Shown here one piece after another: positions 7,177 through 14,123 of a DNA stretch of 14,168 nt. Below the pieces are notes generated by a model, which was not told the DNA's origin, made no database searches, and worked only from the letters and a program-made list of their open reading frames with translations. Source of the DNA: an uncultured Eubacteriales bacterium (GTDB lineage: Bacteria > Bacillota > Clostridia > Christensenellales > QAND01); assembly GCA_900546685.1 (NCBI GenBank), contig UREB01000025.1, positions 1 through 14,168 of the forward strand. The letters are read 5' to 3'. The translations under genes were made by a program, and so were the position numbers. Position 1 is the first letter of the stretch; each line of letters starts with the position of its first letter.

Positions 7177-8052
7177 ATGCAGAGCATGACTGGTTTCGGG
7201 CGTGGCTCGTTTCAATTGGAGGGGCGGGAAGCGACCATTGAAATAAAAGCAGTCAACTCCCGATATCTAGACCCAAATTTCCGCATGTCGCGCAACGTGA
7301 GCTTTGTGGAGCCAAAGTTGCGCACAGCTTTGGCGGAGGCCTTGCATCGGGGAAAAGTTGACCTATACATTTCCTACAAAAATACAAGAGAGGATCGGGC
7401 GGAGGTCCTGGCGGATGTGGCTTTGGCACAGTCCTATCAAAAGGCTATTGTTACATTGGCGCAGGCGCTGGAAAAGCAGCCCGAGACTACGCTATGGCAG
7501 ATCGCTGCGTTACCGCAAGTCCTGCAGCTATCCGAAAGCGAGGAAGATGAGCAGGCTGTGTGCTATGTGGTAGAGCAAGCTTTTTCACAGGCCATTGGAC
7601 AACTGAAGACGATGCGTAAAAAAGAGGGTGAAAAGCTCTGCGAGGATTTGCTTACAAAGGCAAAGGCAGTGGATGTGCTGGTTTGCCGTATCGATGCATT
7701 GGCGCCACAGGTAGAGCAAGCGTCTAAAGAAAAGTTGTTGGAAAAAATGCAGGAATACACACAAGCGGATGAAACGTTAAAGCAGCGCGTTGTAATGGAA
7801 GCTGCATTGATAGCGGAAAAGCACGCAATTGATGAAGAACTGGTGCGGTTGCACAGCCATATTGGCCAATTTTGTCAAAGTGTACGATCCGAAGGCCCGG
7901 TAGGGCGAAAATTGGATTTTATTGTTCAGGAAATGAACCGTGAAATCAACACCATTGGCAGCAAAGCCAACAATGCGGAGATCACGTCCCTGGTAATTGC
8001 GGCCAAGAGCGAATTGGAAAAGATGCGCGAACAGGTTCAAAATGTAGAATAA
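7177..8052 (+). CDS. yicC: YicC/YloC family endoribonuclease
   Basis: A 291-residue protein of the YicC family (YloC in B. subtilis). Members from E. coli and B. subtilis have been reported as endoribonucleases; the cellular targets are still poorly known. The family's signature start MQSMTGFGRG (1-10) is followed by IEIKAVNSRYLD (21-32). The strongly conserved C-terminal block covers about 215-291: DEELVRLHSHI, GPVGRKLDFIVQEMNREINT, IGSKANNAEIT and MREQVQNVE. The start is the ATG at 7177, seven bases after GGAGG. A longer in-frame ATG at 7147 overlaps the -10 box of the promoter, so it cannot be on the mRNA. It opens the operon with remA, gmk, rpoZ and coaBC, an order found widely in Bacillota. 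Confidence 0.94.
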   Translation: MQSMTGFGRGSFQLEGREATIEIKAVNSRYLDPNFRMSRNVSFVEPKLRTALAEALHRGKVDLYISYKNTREDRAEVLADVALAQSYQKAIVTLAQALEKQPETTLWQIAALPQVLQLSESEEDEQAVCYVVEQAFSQAIGQLKTMRKKEGEKLCEDLLTKAKAVDVLVCRIDALAPQVEQASKEKLLEKMQEYTQADETLKQRVVMEAALIAEKHAIDEELVRLHSHIGQFCQSVRSEGPVGRKLDFIVQEMNREINTIGSKANNAEITSLVIAAKSELEKMREQVQNVE

Positions 8053-8066
8053 GCGAGGAAGAGTGT

Positions 8067-8327
8067 ATGGCGATTCGATTGATCAATATTGGGTTTGGTA
8101 ATATCGTTTCTGCAAGCAGGATCATAGCAATCGTTTCCCCGGAAAGCGCCCCTATCAAGAGAATCATTCAGGATGCGCGGGAGCGAGGTGTGTTGATAGA
8201 CGCAACATATGGCCGAAGAACCCGTGCCGTTGTTGTGATGGATAGCGGACACATCATTTTATCCGCTGTTCAGCCTGAAACGGTAGCAAACCGATTAAGC
8301 GACCGTGAAACAGAACTGGAGGACTGA
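8067..8327 (+). CDS. remA: RemA family DNA-binding regulator (DUF370)
   Basis: An 86-residue protein of the RemA family (formerly DUF370). In B. subtilis RemA activates biofilm-matrix operons and osmoprotection genes and forms ring-shaped oligomers that bind DNA. Family landmarks are present: INIGFGNIVSASRIIAIVSP (6-25) with Arg18, and YGRRTRAVVVMDSGHIILS (48-66) with Arg50 and Arg51, the arginines tied to DNA binding in the B. subtilis protein. The length is typical. GAGGA (8055-8059) lies seven bases before the ATG, and the gene starts 14 bases after the yicC stop. What it regulates in this organism cannot be seen; matrix genes should not be assumed, since the family is wider than biofilm formers. 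Confidence 0.94.
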   Translation: MAIRLINIGFGNIVSASRIIAIVSPESAPIKRIIQDARERGVLIDATYGRRTRAVVVMDSGHIILSAVQPETVANRLSDRETELED

Positions 8328-8329
8328 GT

Positions 8330-8950
8330 GTGGTCATGAAAAAACGTGGAACGTTGCTTGTTGTATCAGGCCCGTCAGGAGCGGGAAAAGGCACTTTGAT
8401 CCAGGCTGTTCTAAAAAAAAGACCGGAAGCTATGGTATCGGTATCGGCCACAACGCGTGCGCCGCGCCCCGGGGAAAAAGAAGGCATTCATTATTTCTTT
8501 GTCAGCAAAGAGAAATTTGAGAAAATGATTCAAGAGCATGCCTTTTTGGAGTATGCGTGCGTGTTTGGTACAACCTATTATGGCACGCCGCGGGCCTTTG
8601 TAGAGCAAAAGCTTGCGGAAGGAAACGACGTGATTTTGGATATTGATGTGCAAGGTGCAATGAATATCAAGCAAGCGATGCCGGAGGCTGTGCTTGTATT
8701 TATCCTGCCACCTTCTTACCAGATTTTGCGGCAACGGCTGACGGATCGAAAAACGGAATCCGATGAGCAGATTGAGCGCCGTTTACAGACCGCGAAAAAT
8801 GAAATAAAATATATCAATCACTATCAGTATTTGCTGATAAACGATACAGTGACGGATGCCAGTGATAACCTGGATCATATATTGCAGGCAAGCCATCTGT
8901 ATGCAACGAGTGAAAGAAAAGACGCGCTTTTGGCGCATTGGGAGGAATAG
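8330..8950 (+). CDS. gmk: Guanylate kinase
   Basis: Converts GMP and ATP to GDP and ADP in the cytosol, the only route from GMP to GTP; in Bacillota the enzyme is a known target of (p)ppGpp inhibition. The 206-residue frame carries the P-loop GPSGAGKGT (14-22), the GMP-binding TTRAPRPGE (41-49) with Tyr55 in GIHYFF, Glu74 in FLEY, DIDVQGA (104-110) and the lid around RQRLTDRKTESDEQIERRL (134-152). The GMP loop reads GTTYYGT (80-86), where I expect GNYYGT, apparently one residue longer. I prefer the GTG at 8330, seven bases after GGAGG (8318-8322); ATG 8336, two codons in, is 13 bases away and remains possible. It begins two bases after the remA stop, which suggests coupling. Confidence 0.96.
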   Translation: MVMKKRGTLLVVSGPSGAGKGTLIQAVLKKRPEAMVSVSATTRAPRPGEKEGIHYFFVSKEKFEKMIQEHAFLEYACVFGTTYYGTPRAFVEQKLAEGNDVILDIDVQGAMNIKQAMPEAVLVFILPPSYQILRQRLTDRKTESDEQIERRLQTAKNEIKYINHYQYLLINDTVTDASDNLDHILQASHLYATSERKDALLAHWEE

Positions 8951-8952
8951 AA

Positions 8953-9162
8953 ATGATCATTGACCCGCCTATCAACGAATTGTTAGACAAAGTGGAATGT
9001 CGGTATTCTTTAGTGGTTGTGGTATCCAAACGCGCACGCCAGCTGGTGTCCGGGGACGCTCCCTTGATTGATATCGATCCTGATGAAAAGCCGGTTTCCA
9101 TTGCGGCTAAGGAAATGTACGATGGAAAATTGAATGTAGATAATGGCTTCGGAGAGTTCTAA
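8953..9162 (+). CDS. rpoZ: RNA polymerase omega subunit
   Basis: The small omega subunit of RNA polymerase, which helps fold and hold the beta' subunit. It has 69 residues, normal for Clostridia. The conserved N-terminal helix region ELLDKVECRYSLVVVVSKRARQL contains the family's YxLVxxxSKRARxL pattern (18-31). The KPVSIAAKEMYDGKL segment is the clostridial counterpart of the KPV-IAL-E motif. The ATG at 8953 is used because GGAGGA (8941-8946) sits six bases upstream. The in-frame TTG at 8938 lies ahead of that ribosome site, inside gmk. The gene begins two bases after the gmk stop, an arrangement shared with B. subtilis. Confidence 0.95.
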   Translation: MIIDPPINELLDKVECRYSLVVVVSKRARQLVSGDAPLIDIDPDEKPVSIAAKEMYDGKLNVDNGFGEF

Positions 9163-9164
9163 CG

Positions 9165-10349
9165 ATGTCTTGCGTAGTATTGGGTGTAACGGGGGGCATC
9201 GCTGCGTATAAGAGCGCGGAGATTGCATCTCAGCTGAAAAAGCAAGGGCACGATGTATATGTGATTATGACAAAGCATGCAACCGAATTCATTGCGCCCT
9301 TGACCTTTGAAACCCTAACGAATCATCCGGTTGTGGTGGATATGTTTACACGGGAAACACCCTGGGAAGTAGAGCATATTGCCTTGGCAAAGCGTGCGGA
9401 TGTTTTTTTGGTCGCGCCTGCCAGCGCCAATTTTTTAGGGAAATATGCAAATGGCATTGCGGACGATATGCTGACCACTACGGTGTTGGCAACCAAAGCA
9501 CCCGTTGTCTTGGCGCCGGCGATGAATACCAATATGTGGAGCAATGCAATCGTCCAGAAAAACGTGGAAGCGCTCAAGTCTTTTGGCGTTTCCATGGTAG
9601 GCCCGGGTAGCGGTTATTTGGCATGCGGAGATTTAGGCCAGGGGCGCATGAGTGAGCCGGAAGAGATCGTGGAAGCGGTGCATGATGCGCTGGCACAAAA
9701 GGATTTGAATGGTAAACGAATCTTGGTAACAGCGGGTCCTACGCGGGAAACGGTAGACCCTGTACGCTATATAACAAACCACAGCAGCGGAAAAATGGGG
9801 TTTGCCATTGCCAGGGCGGCCAAACGGCGCGGCGCAGCAGTTACTTTGATCCATGGGCCAGTGGCCTTGCCTTTGCCTTATGGCGTAGAGGAATGTGCTG
9901 TGATAAGCACGCAGGATATGCTGGAAGCTGTACAGGACAGATTTTTAGATTGCGATCTATTGATTATGGCGGCTGCCCCTGCGGATTTTACGATGCAAGA
10001 ACAAAGCAACCGCAAAATCAAAAAAGTAGATGGGCAGCCAATGGTTTGGCAGCTAAAGCAAACACAGGATATTCTGGGTGCTTTGTCATCCAAAAGAAAC
10101 GGACAGGTTGTGGTTGGTTTTGCAGCAGAAACCAATGATGTACAGTCCTATGCGATGGACAAGCTGCAAAGAAAACGGCTGAATATGATTGTGGCCAACG
10201 ATGTTACGCAAAAGGGCGCCGGGTTTGGTGCGGATACCAATATTGTCACCGTTGTCCATGAGGATGGACGAATCTGCCCGCATGATATTGCGCCCAAGGA
10301 GGAAATTGCAGACTTTATTTTGGACCAGGCAAAGCTGTATCTGAAATAG
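9165..10349 (+). CDS. coaBC: Bifunctional coenzyme A biosynthesis protein CoaBC
   Basis: A two-domain enzyme joining 4'-phosphopantothenate to cysteine (CoaB, CTP-dependent) and decarboxylating the product to 4'-phosphopantetheine (CoaC, FMN-dependent). The 394 residues show the CoaC domain first: VTGGIAAYKS (8-17), catalytic His71 in HIALAKRAD, PAMNTNMW (118-125) and Cys154 in ACGDLGQGRM. The CoaB domain begins near 183: VTAGPTRETVDPVRYITNHS (188-207) with Asn205 in the NHSSGKMG motif, AAAPADF (269-275) and KIKK (284-287), the lysine region needed for acyl transfer. The family more often has AAAVADY at 269-275, a mild change. The ATG start lies two bases after the rpoZ stop, with GGAG (9151-9154) inside rpoZ. 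It is the last gene before a terminator. Confidence 0.96.
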   Translation: MSCVVLGVTGGIAAYKSAEIASQLKKQGHDVYVIMTKHATEFIAPLTFETLTNHPVVVDMFTRETPWEVEHIALAKRADVFLVAPASANFLGKYANGIADDMLTTTVLATKAPVVLAPAMNTNMWSNAIVQKNVEALKSFGVSMVGPGSGYLACGDLGQGRMSEPEEIVEAVHDALAQKDLNGKRILVTAGPTRETVDPVRYITNHSSGKMGFAIARAAKRRGAAVTLIHGPVALPLPYGVEECAVISTQDMLEAVQDRFLDCDLLIMAAAPADFTMQEQSNRKIKKVDGQPMVWQLKQTQDILGALSSKRNGQVVVGFAAETNDVQSYAMDKLQRKRLNMIVANDVTQKGAGFGADTNIVTVVHEDGRICPHDIAPKEEIADFILDQAKLYLK

Positions 10350-10363
10350 CTTGGATAGCCCTT

Positions 10364-10386
10364 AAAAGCACCTTTGGTGCTTTTTT
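10364..10386 (+). terminator. Terminator between coaBC and priA
   Basis: A stem AAAAGCACC (10364-10372) pairing with GGTGCTTTT (10376-10384), a three-base loop, and a run of six T (10381-10386). The flanking A and T runs make it usable from both strands. It ends about 16 bases before the priA ribosome site, with no convincing promoter in between. Confidence 0.88.
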
Positions 10387-10414
10387 CTTACGATATAGTA
10401 AAGGGAGGAAAGAT

Positions 10415-12664
10415 TTGTACGCACAGGTTATCATTGATATTGCACATGCCAAGGTAGATCATGTGTTTTCCTACCAAGTGCCGGAAGACATGGAAATTGC
10501 GCCGGGAGACCGCGTATTGGTGCCTTTTGGAAAGGGCAATACGCCGAAGGAAGGATACATCATTGACATATCTGAAGAAACTGCCTACCGGGCGGGAAAA
10601 ATAAAAACCATCTTAAAAAAAGAGGATACTTTTTCTGCTTTTCTCCCTGAACAGATTGAACTGGCAAAATGGATGGCCGTTTCCTATCATTGCTTCATGG
10701 TGGATGCTTTGCGGCTGATGATTCCAGCGCAGCTGCGCGGCCAGCGCGTCAAAGAAAAAAGAATAGAGGTTATATCCTTGGCAAAGGATATGGATTTGCA
10801 GGCAAGCATGGCGCTTCTGCGAGGGGAAAACGGAGGAAGAAAGGCCCCGGCACAGGCGGAAACACTTCAACTGATCAGCCAAGTGGGTAAGATTGCTGCC
10901 CCAGAGCTGTACGAATACTTTCCCGGAGCACGCTCTGCTCTGGTACAGCTTAAAAAAAAGGGGTATGTTTGTTCTGAGCATGTGGAGGTGCGCCGCGCAC
11001 CTTATCGAAGATTGGGGGAAGCCCCAAAAAAGAAGCAAGTGCTAACCCCCTATCAAAAGCGTGCCGTGGAGGAGATCGTATCCTCTCTTTCTGCGCATGA
11101 GGGGCGCTATCTGTTACATGGGATTACTGGAAGCGGTAAAACAGAGGTGTATTTACGTGCCATTCAAGCGGCGATAGAGAGTGGCAAAGGGTGTATCATG
11201 CTGGTGCCGGAAATTTCTCTGACGCCGCAGATGGTCTCAAGGTTTCGAGGATATTTGGGGGAAAATGTTGCCGTTTTGCACAGCAGGCTTTCTGCCGGAG
11301 AGCGGTATGATGAATGGAAGCGCATTCTAACGGGACAAGCACGTATGGTAATTGGGCCAAGGTCTGCTGTGTTTGCTCCGGTATATGATCTGGGATTAAT
11401 CATTATAGATGAGGAGCACGAACAATCCTACCGAAGCGAGCATAAACCGCAGTATACGGCCCACGAGGTGGCAGAAAAGCGTTGTTCGCTGACCGGAGCT
11501 ACGCTTGTGCTGGGGAGCGCAACGCCCTCTGTGGTAACATATCACCGTTGTATGAAGGGGGATATCCAATATCTTTCTCTGCCAGAACGGGCAGGAGGGC
11601 AAAGCCTTCCCCATGTGTATGTATCGGATATGCGGGAGGAGTTGTCCAGAGGCAACCGTTCTATATTCAGCGGTGCGCTATCGCAAGCCATGGAAGATTG
11701 CTTGGCGCGCAACGAACAGATGATGCTGTTTATCAACCGCCGCGGGTACTCCACTTTTCTGATGTGTAGGGGATGCGGTTATGTGGTGCAGTGCGAAGAT
11801 TGTGATGTATCTATGACATACCATCGTACGGACTATCGCGAGATGCTTAGATGCCATTACTGCGGAAAGACGGAAACGCCGCCCTCCCTTTGTCCTATAT
11901 GCGGTAAGCCTTATCTAAAGCAGTTTGGAATCGGCACACAGCAAGTGGAAGAGCAGGTGAAACTGCATTTTCCCAGTGCTCGTATATTGCGTATGGATGC
12001 GGACACCACACAGGAAAAGGATGCTCATCTAAAGATATTGCAGGCATTTGCACAAAAACAGGCCGATGTGCTCATCGGTACACAAATGATCGCCAAGGGG
12101 CATGATTTTGAAAATGTGACGCTGGTGGGTGTTTTGGCGGCGGATAGCTCGCTGTATGTACCGGATTACCGCAGTGCAGAGCGTACCTTTCAGCTCATTA
12201 CCCAGGTGGCTGGGCGCGCTGGTAGAGGAACCCTGCCTGGGAAGGTCATCGTGCAGACCTATCACCCGGATCATTTTGCAATACAGGCAGCGGTAAAACA
12301 GGATTATCGACAATTTTATGCGCAGGAGATACAGCATCGAAAGACCGCTCAGTTTCCTCCGTATGCCCTGTTTATCAGGCTTTTGTTCCGAGGTGCGCAG
12401 GCGGCGGTGAAAAAAGCATGTTTGGATAGCGTAGCAACGCTATCCGCATACTTTGCCAACCAGCACATGCAGCCCTTGCAATTTGACTATGGATCTGCGC
12501 CAATTGCGCGCATCAAGGGAGAGACGAGAATGCAGATTTTGCTAAAGTTGGATCTGCCCCATATACAAAATAGACAGGTGGAAAAGATCTATCGCTTGTT
12601 TGATGGGTGCGTTTTTGAAGACTGTACCATGATCATGGAAACGGATCCGCCAAATTTGCTTTAA
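10415..12664 (+). CDS. priA: Primosomal protein N', replication restart helicase PriA
   Basis: Recognises stalled or repaired forks, unwinds the lagging arm and reloads the replicative helicase. The 749 residues hold an N-terminal DNA 3'-end-binding domain (1-105, starting MYAQVIIDIAHAKVDHVFSY), a winged-helix/linker part, and the helicase core: GITGSGKT (236-243), IDEEHEQSYR with DEEH (332-335), LGSATPS (366-372), IGTQMIAKGHDF (554-565) and QVAGRAGRG (597-605). Two zinc knuckles are inserted in the core, with all eight cysteines present (451, 454, 460, 463, 480, 483, 493, 496). The TTG start is six bases after GGGAGG (10403-10408), and its residues match the PriA N-terminus. The gene lies directly behind a terminator, so its expression may depend on read-through. 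priA-def-fmt order is conserved in Bacillota. Confidence 0.97.
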   Translation: MYAQVIIDIAHAKVDHVFSYQVPEDMEIAPGDRVLVPFGKGNTPKEGYIIDISEETAYRAGKIKTILKKEDTFSAFLPEQIELAKWMAVSYHCFMVDALRLMIPAQLRGQRVKEKRIEVISLAKDMDLQASMALLRGENGGRKAPAQAETLQLISQVGKIAAPELYEYFPGARSALVQLKKKGYVCSEHVEVRRAPYRRLGEAPKKKQVLTPYQKRAVEEIVSSLSAHEGRYLLHGITGSGKTEVYLRAIQAAIESGKGCIMLVPEISLTPQMVSRFRGYLGENVAVLHSRLSAGERYDEWKRILTGQARMVIGPRSAVFAPVYDLGLIIIDEEHEQSYRSEHKPQYTAHEVAEKRCSLTGATLVLGSATPSVVTYHRCMKGDIQYLSLPERAGGQSLPHVYVSDMREELSRGNRSIFSGALSQAMEDCLARNEQMMLFINRRGYSTFLMCRGCGYVVQCEDCDVSMTYHRTDYREMLRCHYCGKTETPPSLCPICGKPYLKQFGIGTQQVEEQVKLHFPSARILRMDADTTQEKDAHLKILQAFAQKQADVLIGTQMIAKGHDFENVTLVGVLAADSSLYVPDYRSAERTFQLITQVAGRAGRGTLPGKVIVQTYHPDHFAIQAAVKQDYRQFYAQEIQHRKTAQFPPYALFIRLLFRGAQAAVKKACLDSVATLSAYFANQHMQPLQFDYGSAPIARIKGETRMQILLKLDLPHIQNRQVEKIYRLFDGCVFEDCTMIMETDPPNLL

Positions 12665-12668
12665 TCAT

Positions 12669-12698
12669 CGGCCAGGCCGTAGAGATTTATGGTATACT
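12669..12698 (+). promoter_or_regulatory. Promoter of def-fmt, extended -10, dyad at -35
   Basis: An extended -10 TGG-TATACT (12690-12698) follows the priA stop. No -35 hexamer is recognisable. The position 17-18 bases upstream is occupied by a perfect dyad, CGGCCAGGCCG (12669-12679). The ribosome site AAAGGAG (12709-12715) follows closely. Confidence 0.65.
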
Positions 12699-12728
12699 AT
12701 ACAGTTAGAAAGGAGCGTGCTTTTTTCA

Positions 12729-13190
12729 ATGGCAATTCGACAGATCATTACCGTAGAAAATGAAAACTTACATAAACAATGCAAACCCGTCAAGGAAGTG
12801 GATAACTATATCTGCCGCCTACTCGACGATATGATGGAGACAATGCACCATGCCAACGGCGTAGGGCTTGCTGCCCCGCAGGTAGGTGTGCTTCGCAATG
12901 TATGCGTCATCGATGTGGATGGCCAGCAGTTTGAATTGATCAATCCGGAGATCATAGAGGTAGCGGGCGAAAAGGAAGATGTAGAAGGATGCTTGTCTGC
13001 ACCGGGCCGCTGGGCGATGGTAAAGCGTCCGCAGCGGGTGAAGGTGCGTGCGCTAAACCGTAAAGGAGAGCTTGTTGAATATGCGGCGGAAGACCTTTTG
13101 GCTAGGGCTTTTTGCCATGAGATAGACCATCTTAAAGGTCAGGTCTTTTTAGATATTATGGAATATGAAGTAGAGCCGGAGGAGGCGTGA
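12729..13190 (+). CDS. def: Peptide deformylase
   Basis: A metalloenzyme (usually Fe2+) that removes the formyl group from the N-terminus of new proteins. It has 153 residues, a size usual for the clostridial type. All three signatures are present: GVGLAAPQ (44-51), EGCLS (86-90) with metal ligand Cys88, and HEIDH (130-134) with ligands His130 and His134 and catalytic Glu131. The start is taken as ATG 12729, because MAIRQIITVEN matches the family N-terminus. The ribosome site AAAGGAG ends 13 bases upstream, longer than usual. A GTG at 12717, four codons earlier, is only one base from that site and so too close. It shares a unit with fmt, whose product adds the formyl group that this enzyme removes. 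Confidence 0.96.
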   Translation: MAIRQIITVENENLHKQCKPVKEVDNYICRLLDDMMETMHHANGVGLAAPQVGVLRNVCVIDVDGQQFELINPEIIEVAGEKEDVEGCLSAPGRWAMVKRPQRVKVRALNRKGELVEYAAEDLLARAFCHEIDHLKGQVFLDIMEYEVEPEEA

Positions 13191-13193
13191 TCC

Positions 13194-14123
13194 TTGAAGC
13201 TTGTTTTTTTCGGGACGCCAGCGTTCGCCGTGCCTGTTTTACAGGCAGTGCACAGTGCAGGGCATGAGATTCTTGCCGTCGTGACCCAGCCAGACCGCCC
13301 AAGGGGCAGAAAAAAGGTGTTGACGCCGCCGGAAGCAAAAGTCTGTGCGCAGGTGTTGGGGCTTTCCGTATTGCAGTTTGAAAGAATCAAACGGCCGGAG
13401 GCTGTACAAGCATTGGCGTCTTTGGACGCCGACGTCTGGGTGACCGCGGCGTATGGACAGATTTTGTCCAAGGAGTTGCTGGATCTGCCGCCCAAAGGGG
13501 TCATCAATGCACATGCGTCTTTGCTGCCCGCCTATCGCGGCGCCGCACCGGTGAATTGGTGCTTGATCCATGGGGAGACAAAGACAGGCGTTACGACGAT
13601 GTACACCGATGTGGGAGTGGATGATGGGGATATGATCCTACAGCAGGAAGAATGTATCCGCCCCGAGGACACGGCGGAGAGCTTGTTGGGGCGCCTTTCC
13701 TGTATCGCGGCAGAGCTAATGGTACAGACATTGGCGCTGGTGGAAAAAGGGCAGGCCCCTCGCACGCCGCAGGATGAACAGCTGGCCACTCGGCAGCCCA
13801 TGCTCTCCAAACAAGATGGGGCCTTGGATTTTTCACAGAGGGCAGAGGCAGTGGGCAATCGTACCAGAGGGGTTACGCCATGGCCAGGCGCGTTTGCTGC
13901 CTTGGATGGGAAAATCTATAAATTTGCTGAGCCTTATACGGCGGAGGGTTGTGGAGTGCCCGGCACAATTTTAACAGCGGATGAAAAAAACGGCCTGTTG
14001 ATCGCTTGCGGCGAAGGGGCCATAGGTTTTAAACAAATCCAGGCACCGGGGAAAAAGAAAATGGATGCCAGAGATTTTCTCCGTGGCCACCACCTGGATA
14101 CGTCTAAGAGGTTTGGAGAATGA
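13194..14123 (+). CDS. fmt: Methionyl-tRNA formyltransferase
   Basis: Transfers a formyl group from 10-formyltetrahydrofolate to initiator Met-tRNA. The 309 residues are full length. The N-terminal Rossmann-type catalytic domain begins MKLVFFGTPAFAVPVL and carries AAYGQIL (85-91), the catalytic Asn105 and His107 in INAHASLLPAYRGAAP, and Asp146 in DDGDMIL. The C-terminal OB-like domain (about 205-309) includes RTRGVTPWPGAFA (223-235), which contacts the tRNA. The start is TTG at 13194, eight bases after the long GGAGGAGG (13178-13185) in the end of def. No ATG lies near it, and the translation from TTG fits the family start exactly. It begins three bases after the def stop and overlaps the next gene by four bases (ATGA). 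Confidence 0.97.
   Translation: MKLVFFGTPAFAVPVLQAVHSAGHEILAVVTQPDRPRGRKKVLTPPEAKVCAQVLGLSVLQFERIKRPEAVQALASLDADVWVTAAYGQILSKELLDLPPKGVINAHASLLPAYRGAAPVNWCLIHGETKTGVTTMYTDVGVDDGDMILQQEECIRPEDTAESLLGRLSCIAAELMVQTLALVEKGQAPRTPQDEQLATRQPMLSKQDGALDFSQRAEAVGNRTRGVTPWPGAFAALDGKIYKFAEPYTAEGCGVPGTILTADEKNGLLIACGEGAIGFKQIQAPGKKKMDARDFLRGHHLDTSKRFGE

Noticed and set aside
8938..8952. TTG 8938 as the start of rpoZ
   Set aside because: The ribosome site GGAGGA lies after this codon; ATG 8953 has the right spacing.
12717..12728. GTG 12717 as the start of def
   Set aside because: Only one base separates it from AAAGGAG, and the family N-terminus begins at the ATG four codons later.
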